The notes under the pieces: model-generated | The model's input: the letters and a program-made list of their open reading frames with translations, nothing else | The model's database searches: none | Told to the model about the DNA's origin: nothing | Assembly (NCBI GenBank): GCA_001584585.1 | Contig: LSYV01000002.1 | Location: forward strand, 6,305,417-6,369,416 | DNA length: 64,000 bases | Direction: 5' to 3' | From: Gonium pectorale | Taxonomy: Eukaryota; Chlorophyta; Chlorophyceae; Chlamydomonadales; Volvocaceae | Program-made: the position numbers and the translations under genes | Shown here: piece after piece, positions 24,674 to 33,749 of the stretch | How the letters are laid out: each line of letters starts with the position of its first letter | Numbering within the stretch: position 1 is the first letter of the stretch

Positions 24674-27600
24674 TCCGCCGCCCCGCACCTCCACCTACCG
24701 GGCCGCCATGACCATGTGCTGGCCCGCTTCAAGGGCAGCTCCCCGTCGGACCGCACGCCAGACGCCGCCATCTCCGCCTCATCCGCCTCGGATGCGACCA
24801 CACCCGGCTCTGTGGCGCCGCTGGGCCCGGTGCTCCTGGCGGTAGCGGTGGCGTGCTGCGGCAGCCTGGCGTTTGGCTACAACCTGTCCGTCATCAACGG
24901 CCCGCTGGAGACCATCGCGCGGGACCTGGGCATAGCGGGCAACACGGCGCTGCAGGGACTGGTGGGCTAGGGTCCTGGGGGAGGGGCAGGGGGCTGGCGA
25001 GTAAACCCAAGCGGACTACTGCCCCATGGCGAGTAAATTGGGGCAGGTGTGCATGGGGATGCGGCACCGGGGTTACGGTCCTGTCGTGCTGCGACCTTTG
25101 TGAGCGATCGCATGCACGGCGCCAGCACAGGGATGTGCCCGAAAAAGAGCGGCGCTTGGGCGGCGCGGTCCGGTCCGGTCCGGGCCGGTCCGACGAGGCA
25201 TGCTCGCGAGCGGGTGCACCCACCCTGCACGACCCTGCCCCGCAGATTGTGAGCAGCACCCTGGCTGGCGCTGCCCTGGGCAGCCTGGCAGGAGGCGCCA
25301 TTGCGGACGGGCTGGGCCGCAGGCTGTCGTTCCAGCTGGCGACCCTCCCCATGGTCGGCGGGCCGCTGCTGTGCGCTATGGCCTCGGACATCAACACCAT
25401 GGCGCTGGGGCGTTTCATGACGGGCATCGCCATCGGCATCTCCTCTGCGCTGGTACCCACCTACATTAGCGAGGTGAATGCAGGGGCGGGGGCGGGCAGC
25501 TTAGGCGGGGCTTGACGCCCGAACTCCACAGACTCTCATTCGGGCCGTTTTGCCCCTGCGAAGCGCGCGCCCCGTCCTAAAACGCGTGGGGCACCGACAG
25601 GGGAGGTGCGATGATGGACCTAGCCGTCGCGACCGCCCTTAGCCCCAATTCCAGTGAGCCGTCGACCCTGACCGCCCGCACGTGTGCACGGGTTTGTGCT
25701 GCCGCTGCGCCAGGTGGCCCCCACGCGCATTCGCGGGCTGCTGGGCACCCTCAATCAGCTCACCATCTGCCTGGGCATCCTGGCGGCACTGCTGGTCAAT
25801 GTGGTGTGGCCCGCGGCGGCCTGGCGGAACATGTTCACGATGGCGGCCGTCCCCGCGGCACTGCTGGGCCTGGGTGGGTGCGCTCGGCCTTCTGCGCTGG
25901 GCCAGGGCCGGGGGAGGAAAGCTGGCGACGGGAAAGGGGCAGCCCTTTCCGGCCTTGCCTGGGGAGGTGGCGGTGCAGGTTGCGGGTCGGCGATCGAGCC
26001 CCAGATAGAACGTCACGGGAGTAATCTGCACGTCTCAGGCAGGTCTCGCGCACACGGCTATGTTGCCAGGGCGAGCATGTGGGTAGCAGCACGCCTAGCT
26101 ACATGACTCCAGGCTCGCGCCATGGGTACGGCGCCGGTACGGGCCATTAAAGGGCCCGTGTTGAGCTTCCGCACTTGACCCGCACCCCACCCGCTAGGCA
26201 TGCTGCTGGGCCCTGAGAGCCCCCGCTGGCTGGCCTCCAAGCATCGCGACGCGGAGGCGGCAGACGCGGCCCTGAGGCTGTGGGGCCCCAGCGGCCCGGC
26301 CGAGCTGGATGCCTCCCGGCCAGCTGCCATCTCCGCCGCGTCCGCCAGTACGGGCCGAGCCGCGACGGCGGACGAGGACATGAGCACCCCAGGTCCGTGG
26401 GGCAGGCCGGCGCGCGGCTCTGGCGGCCTTGATTGCGGCAAGCAAGCAAATGCATCACTCAGGCGCCATATGATTGTACCTTTCTGTACATGCGGACCGT
26501 GGTACTTGTCGAACATGGGCCTACTGGCGTGTTGTATCGTGATTGCACTCCGCCAAACCCGGTCCCCGCCCCTGCCCTCCCGTCAAGGGATTGCAGTGGC
26601 GCAGCACGGCGGGCTGGCGCTGCTGAGCGGCCCGGCGGCTCGGCCGCTGCTGATCGGCGTGTTACTGTTCGCGTTCCAGCAGTTCGCTGGCATCAACGCG
26701 CTCGTCTACTTCTCATCCTCCGTCTTCCGCCAGGTGAGGCAGGGCTGGGCCCACGGGCGCGGCTCGGAGCCCTTCGAACGCCAGCGCTGGAAGGAGAGAT
26801 GGTTGGACGTGACCTTGACGACGGTATTGTGTGTAGTACCTCCATCCTAGGAAACGGTGCCGTTCACGTTCAGAACTGGCAACCGTAGCTGGTGGGGCGA
26901 GCGCACGCAGCCGCGGTTTCAGCGAGACACTTGTAGTGGCTGGTTGGCGAGGCATTATCAATCTTTCGGGGAACTTACCCGGCAGTGCTGGCGCGGCGAG
27001 GCCTGAGCGGGTGTCCCGTCGAGCGTGTATCGTTCCTGTTGGTGTCTACTGCACGCCACTGGGCGGACCCAGGATGTGTTTTCCGACTCGACCTCCTGCC
27101 CTTCAACTCCGCCTATGCTTGTGGTGGGACCGCAGCACGGTCTTGGCAACCGTTACAACATCAGGTCCGTCTCTCCTGTCGCCCGGTCCGCCTTGACCGC
27201 ATACTGCCTCTTGCCCCCTCCCCCGCGCAGGCCGGCGTGACCAGCGATGCGCTGGCGAGTGCTGCGGTGGGCGCCACGAACGTGCTGGGCACCGTCGTCG
27301 CCGCCGGCCTCATGGACCGGGCGGGCCGCAAGCAGCTGCTGTCCAACAGCTTCCTGGGCCAGGTGCGGAAATGAGCTTAAGGATGGGTTGAATGTGCCGC
27401 ATTCACATCGTGTCGGCAGAGGGCAGTTTTGGGCACTTCAATCATGTATTGATGCTGGATGGACCAGTTATCGGCATGGGACCGGCACATTGCAGATCGA
27501 AGACTGGCGTTCGGGTTCGACCGGCTTGTCCTCTGTAACATGTAGTCGATTACCGAGTCCGCGGATCGCTTGGGCATCTCGCAGCATATGTTGGGCCATG

Positions 27601-29127
27601 GGCGGGAAGCAATAACCCATGGGCCACTGCCCTTCATGCTTCATTAAGCACAACCCTTCGAAGCTGTCTCTGCGTCTTAAGTGTCTCAAGCATACACCGC
27701 ACTTCGTGTGCCATGGCCTAGGGTGCGGTGCAGTGACGCGAGGTGCGGGGTTGCGCGTCCGCGGCAAATCCCGCTCGGTGTGTGTGCTGCCATTGTGTAT
27801 GACACGACGCACTTCCTTCCTCTCGTCCCTCTCGCCCCCGCCTCGGTCAGGCCGTCTGCATGTTCGCCATGGCTGCCGGCTTCTCGCTTCCGGCGCTGCA
27901 GCCCTACTCGGCACCCATCGCGGTGCTGGGCACGCTGGCATACATCCTGTCGTTCGCCCTGGGCGCGGGACCTGTGCCGGCCACCATCGTGCCCGAGCTC
28001 AACCCGCTCAGCACGCGAGGTGCGCGGCACGAGCGAGCGGGTGTCGGGGTGTATCGGGGCTTCCGCCCGCATGCGCGATGTGCATCCGGATCCAGCTTCG
28101 GTTGGATGCAGGTTCCGCTCCAGCACACCTGACAGGCCAGACCAACCAACTGTCACCGCCAGGTACAGCTTGCAAGGCGTCGAAGAGGTCTCGATATAGC
28201 TACCTCGCTTGAAGCCATACCAGTTTTGCCTTCTGTGTTCGCTTCTTCGCCCTCTGCCCTGTAGGCAAGGCTGTGTCGGCCGCCTTCGTGAGCCACTGGG
28301 TCTGCAACGTGGTTGTAGGTAGGGAGACTCCGATGCGCATTTCACAACACCTTGCCGTAACAACCCATGTGCCGCAAACCGCCACACCTACCACTCTGTA
28401 TCGGATTGTCATGGGTGTCCGCATATGTATCGCAAGCGTTGGCGGTGGGTACGGCGACTGCATAACTATCGGCGTGTGTCTGCCGTACGCCAGCCCGGTA
28501 TGATTGTACCCACTTCCGTAGTGCTCGTTCTTGTTGGAATGTAAGTCTTCTGCTCCGTGACTGCAGGGCAAACCTTTATGGCTGCCGTACAGTCGTACGG
28601 CCTCGCACCGGTGTACACCTTCTTCGGTCTCATGGCGCTGGCGGGCGCCATCTACGTCAAGAGCCAGGTGTGCTGGGTGTGGGCATAAGACCATCCAGCC
28701 GGAAGTTCACCATGGCTTCTAGAGCACAATCTGCATTTGGTTACATCAGTGTTAGTAAAGCGCAGGGGCTATGGTCGGCTCACGTTGCCCTAAGATGGAG
28801 CCAGGGGCGTTGCAGGAGCTGCGGGTGGTCCTCTACTGCATGACACAGAGAGGACGCACACGTTCGCTGTAGGTCAAGCCTGGCCGCGCAGCCAGGGGTG
28901 TTGCATGCCGACTCAACCGTAACTTCCCTTCCAAAGACTGATAGGTGAGCTGTTCGTGTAGCAATGTTCCAAAGACACATTGCCACACGAACAGCTCACC
29001 TATCAGTTGATGTCGTACTTTGCTTGTTACATCAAGCCCTCGCCACGGCGTCCAGGTCCCGGAGACGAAGGGCAAGACGCTGGAGCAGATCGAGGCCGAG
29101 CTGCGCACGGGTGCCAAGACGGCATAG
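24674..29127 (+). CDS. Plastid-type glucose/sugar transporter (MFS sugar porter family)
   Basis: A 12-helix sugar/H+ or facilitative porter; closest in pattern to plant plastidic glucose transporters, which export starch-breakdown glucose. Exons: 24674-24961, 25246-25473, 25714-25873, 26198-26392, 26597-26733, 27231-27362, 27851-28019, 28265-28318, 28567-28667, 29056-29127; all phases agree, about 511 residues without the unseen start. Signatures: SLAFGYNLSVINGPLE (helix 1), GGAIADGLGRRLSFQ (D-x-x-G-R-R loop 2-3), LGRFMTGIAIGISSALVPTY, APTRIRG, PESPRWL (end of helix 6), FAFQQFAGINALVYFSSSVF (helix 7 Q-Q-x-x-G-I-N), GLMDRAGRKQLL (loop 8-9), FALGAGPVPATIVPEL (helix 10) and VPETKGKTLEQIE (C-terminal P-E-T-K-G). 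The N-terminus before helix 1 is Ser/Arg/Pro-rich, consistent with a plastid peptide. The usual PES..PLETKG motifs are intact, so the gene looks functional. Confidence 0.85.
28937..29007 (+). repeat. 71-nt near-perfect hairpin in the last transporter intron
   Basis: Bases 28937-28967 pair with 28977-29007: 31 positions with one A.C mismatch (28960/28984), around a 9-nt loop. The outer 23 pairs are perfect. The hairpin lies in intron 28668-29055, about 50 bases before the 3' splice site, on the sense strand. Long intronic hairpins are a known form of algal miRNA precursor, but a small fold-back transposon is equally possible. Confidence 0.8.
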
Positions 29128-29585
29128 TCCGCATAGATGGCTGTCGGGACGGAGCATAGGTTGTTTGTGGGTGGCTTCATGTGCACAACGGCATGTGCAT
29201 GCTTTTTTATCAGACCGACTTCGTTACAGTGCCCCAGTACAGTATGTGCATGATGCCATAGGCGCATATAGCGGTAACCGGTCAAAGAAGTCGAAGAGTT
29301 GAAGAAGGCAGGCATCGTCATTACGGCCAGTACGAATGCACGGCATATGTGCCCAAAGGCAACGCGCCACCACTATCAGCGCTGTGTGTTCTGATGGCGC
29401 TCCATTTACGCGGGTGTTGGGTATGCAATTGATGTGCATGTGCGCGTATTGTTTGTGTGGCCCCTCCCCCATCCTCCCAAGGGGAAGTGCGCCTGCGAGG
29501 TTTAAGCCAGGGTTCCCTGGACAGCGACACCAGGTCGGCATGGTCGCAGGGTATTTCCGAGGCCCGAGGCCTTCGCCTATCATTG
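29128..29585. other. Transporter 3' flank
   Basis: No gene seen. No TGTAA occurs close after the transporter stop; the first is at about 29662, inside the family Z repeat. Confidence 0.4.
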
Positions 29586-29700
29586 CCATGCTAGCCGAGG
29601 CTGAAGCGGAGGCGGAGGAGGCTGTAGCGGCTTGCGGCTGGGTGGTCCGCTGCAAAGAATTGTAACAGGAGAGGATTGCCGCCCCCGTGGTCCATGTCAA
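29586..29700 (+). repeat. Dispersed repeat family Z, copy 4
   Basis: The frame reads AEAEAEEAVAACGWVVRCKE then stops, followed by TGTAACAGGAGAGGATTGCC. The GGGTGGTCCGCTGCAAAGA block is shared with 9440-9460 and the tail with 23820-23860 and (reverse) 51380-51412. Confidence 0.55.
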
Positions 29701-29731
29701 CCTTCTTGAATGACCGGAGGCAGTAGTCCGG

Positions 29732-30095
29732 GTGCTCACCTCCCTCAGCAGGATAGTTGAACGACGGCAGGAGAGCGCATGCCTCGCTGTGCCCACGGTG
29801 GAGGGGGACGTCGACGACTTCACCGGGCTAGTGCTGATGGAAATACGGGACGGCCGCATGGTCCGCGTGGCACCGTCTGTCCGTATGGAGCACCCCTCGA
29901 CGGCTCCTGTTGCTGCCAACGATTGGTCTGGAGCAGGCGACGCATTTGTCGCTGCGCTGGCAGGGGCTATCCTCGTGTAGGATTCGACGACCCGGCGTTG
30001 GCGGCTGACGGCCGTGGTGCCATGCGGCTCAAGTTGTTCCAGAGCGACTCGTTCAGGGGGAGAGGGGGGGACGCGCTGCTCAGGCCGGACGCCTA
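29732..30095 (+). pseudogene. pfkB-family sugar/nucleoside kinase, C-terminal fragment with frameshift
   Basis: The first frame (29732-29980) carries DFTGLVLMEI and DWSGAGDAFVAALAGAIL, the C-terminal pfkB signature whose G-A-G-D aspartate is the catalytic base. It ends in a stop at 29978. The continuation expected for the family, GFDDPALAADGRGAMRL and KLFQSD, is found immediately downstream but in another frame (29979-30095). No intron of workable size separates them, so one or two bases have been lost or gained. The pattern is nearest to pseudouridine or related kinases. No upstream N-terminal kinase exons were recognised. A decayed fragment is the best reading; a sequencing error would be the alternative. 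Confidence 0.5.
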
Positions 30096-30412
30096 GCCGC
30101 GGGGCTCCCCACCATGATGCCCGAGTGCAAACTCGGCGTGGGCAGTTGATGGCGATAGGCATAGGCACGGGCATGTTGCGTCAAACATCAGTTGCTTGTG
30201 GAGGCAGGCATGCTGCTGGTTCGCCGGGGATCTTGCCACCGTGCTGGATGACCACCAACATACGGTAAGCCCGAATCTCCGGCCCCGGATGTCCCTCTTA
30301 TGCTTACCACAGGGTAGAAAGAGGAGTACCGCTTTTCCTGAGAGCGAAACGCCACAGACGCCGACAGTGACGTAGAAGTAGCTGTTCTTATCTCTTACAT
30401 GGAGCTTGATGT

Positions 30413-30810
30413 TTGCATCCGTTCCGCTGGCTTCCTTCTGATCCTGTTGCCACCGTGCAGCTGCCAGCTCAAACGGCGCATCTGCAAGAGAGGCAAGCTG
30501 TTGAGGCTGTTGCGTCTGCGGAGACAGAGGAGCTGCGGGCGGATGAGGTCCAGCGCGCTGCGGAGGCAGCTGCCGCGACCCTACGGGCAGCGGCGGAGCA
30601 TCCCGCTGCTGAGGAGGAGGAGGAGGAGGAGGAGGCGCTGCGGGCATTGGAGGCAGAGGAGGAGGAGTCCGTGTCGAAGAACGGGGCTGCTGACAGGGGC
30701 GCTGCTGTCGCGAGGGCCGGCAACGGCCCTCCGACCTGCACTGTGCGCCGCGCAGTGACGACGTCGATCGGGCCATGGTACAAGCAACACGATACCAGCA
30801 ACCGCAGGTT
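30413..30810 (+). CDS. Uncharacterised Ala/Glu-rich exon-like ORF
   Basis: An open frame across about 400 bases encodes AVEAVASAETEELRADEVQR, an Ala-rich helix and a run of eight Glu, ending near KQHDTSNRR at an AG/GT-like border (30805). Another open stretch follows at 30861-31110. The composition suggests a coiled-coil linker. It resembles the Ala/Glu/Arg linkers of the family Z repeats close by, so it may belong to a mobile element. No function is proposed, and the coding nature is uncertain. Confidence 0.3.
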
Positions 30811-31139
30811 AAGTGGATGGCCTATATGCAACATAGGTTTGGCCGTCTGCTCGTACTGCAGTGTTCATCCAGACCCTAACGCTAGAACAGCTTCCCGCAG
30901 TGCGGCGCGTGGGACTGGAAGAGTCGCCGCTCAACCTGCACCGCGTGCAAGGAGGGGCTCACGCGCGGGCAGCGGTGGCGCACTCACCCCTCGACCGGCG
31001 CCGTCATGCTGCAACGAAACTTTTTTTTCTGTGGAAAGGTTACAGGCGGAGAGGCGAGAAAGGGCGCAGACAACGGGAGGGACATGCAGCCCTCCCGGTA
31101 CGCCCCACCTAGGACACCGCGCCCCCCGCCGGACAATTT

Positions 31140-31675
31140 GATTTTGTCACTAGCAACCACCGAAACCCTGCCCTAACTACAGCGCACCACGGCGGCCAAG
31201 ACCAAACACCGACGGCACACACAAGAATAGAAGGAACCCTGCACCTAAAGACCACAGAACAGGAAGGCAGAAAGGAAAGGAGAAGCTGACCACCAGGACA
31301 AGAGAGAAACAGACCGAAAGGACCCGTGGAGCACAGGCAGCAAACCACCCCCCTCCCCTAGCAAAAGCCCGCAACCTGAACCCGACCCCACCCTACGACT
31401 CACCGAAAACAGAAAAGCAGACGGCACCTGCCCCGACAAGGGCACCGTACCTTAGAGCAACCAGAAACGCAACGCTCCGCAACACCCACCACCAAAAACC
31501 CCACATCGAAACCCATACCCAACCACCAAATCCAGCGGGCACCCTGCAACGGAGCGCGAGGCCTGCAGGCGACCACCCCGCCACACCCCCGAAACCCATG
31601 CCCAACCACCAAACTCAGCGGGCCCCCTGCGACTGAGCGCAAGGCCCGCGGGCGACAACCCCACCTCCCGCCTCC
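31140..31675. repeat. Strand-asymmetric A/C-rich region with an 83-bp tandem duplication
   Basis: The + strand is strikingly poor in G and T over about 500 bases. Inside it, 31508-31590 and 31591-31673 are diverged tandem copies (both begin GAAACCCAT and contain CCCAACCACCAAA). Such composition suits an untranslated or terminal part of a retroelement; a similar A/C-rich tract lies at 51600-51830. Confidence 0.55.
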
Positions 31676-32205
31676 TGCTGCAAATCGAAGGCCTTCTGAA
31701 GCTCCATAGCCGCCTCCGCCAATGCGCCGGGGGCCACCGCTGGAAGCGCGGCGGACTGGCTGTTCTCCACCGCAAGGTCCCGCCAGTGCTGTAGATCCGC
31801 ACGCAGGTAGGCGAGCACGAGGTCCCGCCCAGCCTGCCACGAGCAAACTGGACGCGTCGCGCGGAGCCCCCACAGTGCCTGGTGCGCCAGGGCTTCCACC
31901 GGATCGTGGTGAGGCCCGGGAGGGTCTGGAGGCCCCCGTGCAGCCGCTGCCAAGTGGCGATAGCCGCGGGAGTCCAGGATGGCACCGTAGTCAACGATGT
32001 CAGTGTCGCTGCTGCTGGAGACCACCATGTCGCTGGGCGACGGTCGGGGCGCCGGTGGTGCTCGTTGGCGCCCGGAGACCCCCAATAGGAACCCCGACCG
32101 CAACCCTGCAGTACTGTCACGGCCTGCTGTTGAGCGTTTGGGTGCCGGGGCTGCTGTGGGTGCCTCCGCCTGCCGGCGCCCCCGCAGCGGGTCAACGTCC
32201 ATGCG
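31615..32205 (-). CDS. Gag-like or hypothetical ORF, probably of a retroelement
   Basis: A minus-strand frame from ATG at about 32205 (MDVDPLRGRR) runs to a stop at 31615. It begins with a Pro/Arg-rich disordered part, then SSSSDTDIVDYGAILDSRGY and a helical part rich in Ala, Leu and Trp (AGRDLVLAYLRADLQHWRDL, ALAEAAMELQKAFDLQQEAG). It has no Cys-His knuckle or enzyme motif. The size, its position next to the tandem A/C-rich region and surrounding mobile-element scraps suggest a first ORF of a retroelement; this is inference. Confidence 0.35.
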   Translation of the reverse strand, partial: RMDVDPLRGRRQAEAPTAAPAPKRSTAGRDSTAGLRSGFLLGVSGRQRAPPAPRPSPSDMVVSSSSDTDIVDYGAILDSRGYRHLAAAARGPPDPPGPHHDPVEALAHQALWGLRATRPVCSWQAGRDLVLAYLRADLQHWRDLAVENSQSAALPAVAPGALAEAAMELQKAFDLQQEAGGGVVARGPCAQSQGAR

Positions 32206-32754
32206 AGAAGGCCCTCCTGCCACGTGCCCTGGGCCACCTGCCGCCGCGACGGACGACCTCACAACCAAACCGGGCGGTGGGAGGGCAGTGGGTCCGGACG
32301 GTGACGGCGAGGATGGCGGCGGGAGCTGCTTCCCTTGCTTTGGCCGCTGCGACGCGGGGGGCTGGCGCTGCTGTTGCTGACGGGTCTGTGGCGGAGGTAC
32401 CGCCTGCTGGGGGGCTGAACTCGCGGGGAGGGCTGCTGGCGCCTCCCGGGAGGCCGGCTACCTTGCCTGCTGGCACAATGGCGGGCGGGGCCTGGGCTGA
32501 CGGTGCGGAGCACGGGGATGCCGATTGTACAGGAGCCTCAGGCGGAGACGGCGACGTCTGCCAGACGCCGGTACCAATACCGGCCCGTGGGGTGGGCGAC
32601 CGAGCCACAGCCAGCGCCCGTGCCGCCCCTGCGACGGGGGATGACCCGCCGGCCTCCTCAACCACTCCAGCAGCTGCAGGGGTAGGACCAGGCCCTTCAC
32701 TGGCAGGCAGCTGGGGGATGTCCCCGCAGCCTGACCCTTTACAACGCCTTCCCC

Positions 32755-32911
32755 GCAGTGAGTATACTTGCATGCTCTCCCCTTGCCCCACAGGGCAATA
32801 TCGGTACGTGCGACAACAAGCGCCGTCAAACCGAGCAGGCCGAGCGTGCCCAACGAGCCGTGGAGGGAGGCGAAAAGGATCAGGCTGCAGCGACTACCGG
32901 TTTGGTGGGCT
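32755..32911 (+). repeat. Dispersed repeat family Z, copy 5 (most complete)
   Basis: CCTTGCCCCACAG (acceptor-like) is followed by the frame TCDNKRRQTEQAERAQRAVE, an Ala-rich linker and stop at 32911. It matches the minus-strand copy at 8830-8965 over its first half and the copies at 9.4 and 29.6 kb over its second half. Confidence 0.6.
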
Positions 32912-33177
32912 GAGCGGCGGGAGAGCGGCGGGAGTACTTTCTGGCACGTAACCGCGCAGCCACTGCCGGCGTCGGTTGGGCCGGAGCTGGAGACCGCCGG
33001 CAGCCCTGGCGGAGAGGGCGGAGGTGGCTGCCGCGGGACGCGTTTGGGGAGATTAAGCCCATTCGTGCGCGAGTGCCGCGCAGAAATGGGGCGCTGGCGC
33101 GGAGGATTCGGACGCAGTACTACTGCTTAGGGCAGCGGGGCTGAGCATACGTTGACTACGGTATTTCCCATTTTTCG

Positions 33178-33262
33178 AGCCCATGGCACAATGGAAGCGC
33201 GTCACAGAGCAAAGACTTGTCAGACAAACGACGGGAGTGGCGCGATCGAGTGCGTCCAGACT
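33178..33262 (+). repeat. tRNA-like segment, possible SINE head
   Basis: GAGCCCATGGCACAATGG followed by AAGCGCGTC resembles the 5' half of a eukaryotic tRNA (close to tRNA-Trp), and a weak B-box-like GCGATCGAGTGCGTCC follows. It cannot fold as a full tRNA. A relative, CCCACGGCACAGCGGGAGCG, lies on the minus strand near 60500. Confidence 0.3.
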
Positions 33263-33749
33263 GATACGCCTCTCTTCGCTGACGTACGTCGCCAGCGATG
33301 TCGGAAGCTGCGCCGAAGCGTGCAAGCCAAAGTCTGGTCTGGTGGAACACCAGCTACAATTCGGGCCCGGTGCCGCAGCGCGCCAACACGCATGGCACAG
33401 CGCATCCGGTTGTTCCTGGACCGCTTGCGACAGCGATCGAAACGGCGCCCCGGCCCCTCGAAGCCCCTGGCGATAACCCGTCCATGCCTAGCGGCGCGGA
33501 TGCGTCAACAGATACCTGCACACTTATCTCCAAGCTATCCACGTAGCTGACTGCGAGACGGGACCGGGCAGTAGGCACAGAAGTGGCACTAGTTCCATCC
33601 AGGATCCAGGCTGTAAGTGCTGTCAAGTTGTAACGTGCAATGGAAGAATATCGCATCACAGACGTGCAGCACTGCTCTAATTACGCAAAAACCTTATCTT
33701 ACTGAAATACATTTTGGAGGTCATAGTGGACACAGTGCAACTAAATGTT

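Noticed and set aside
24318..24845. Plus-strand frame beginning MNAFELTG as N-terminus of the transporter
   Set aside because: It overlaps the transporter exon in another frame; could only be used through an unproven splice, so not annotated as coding.
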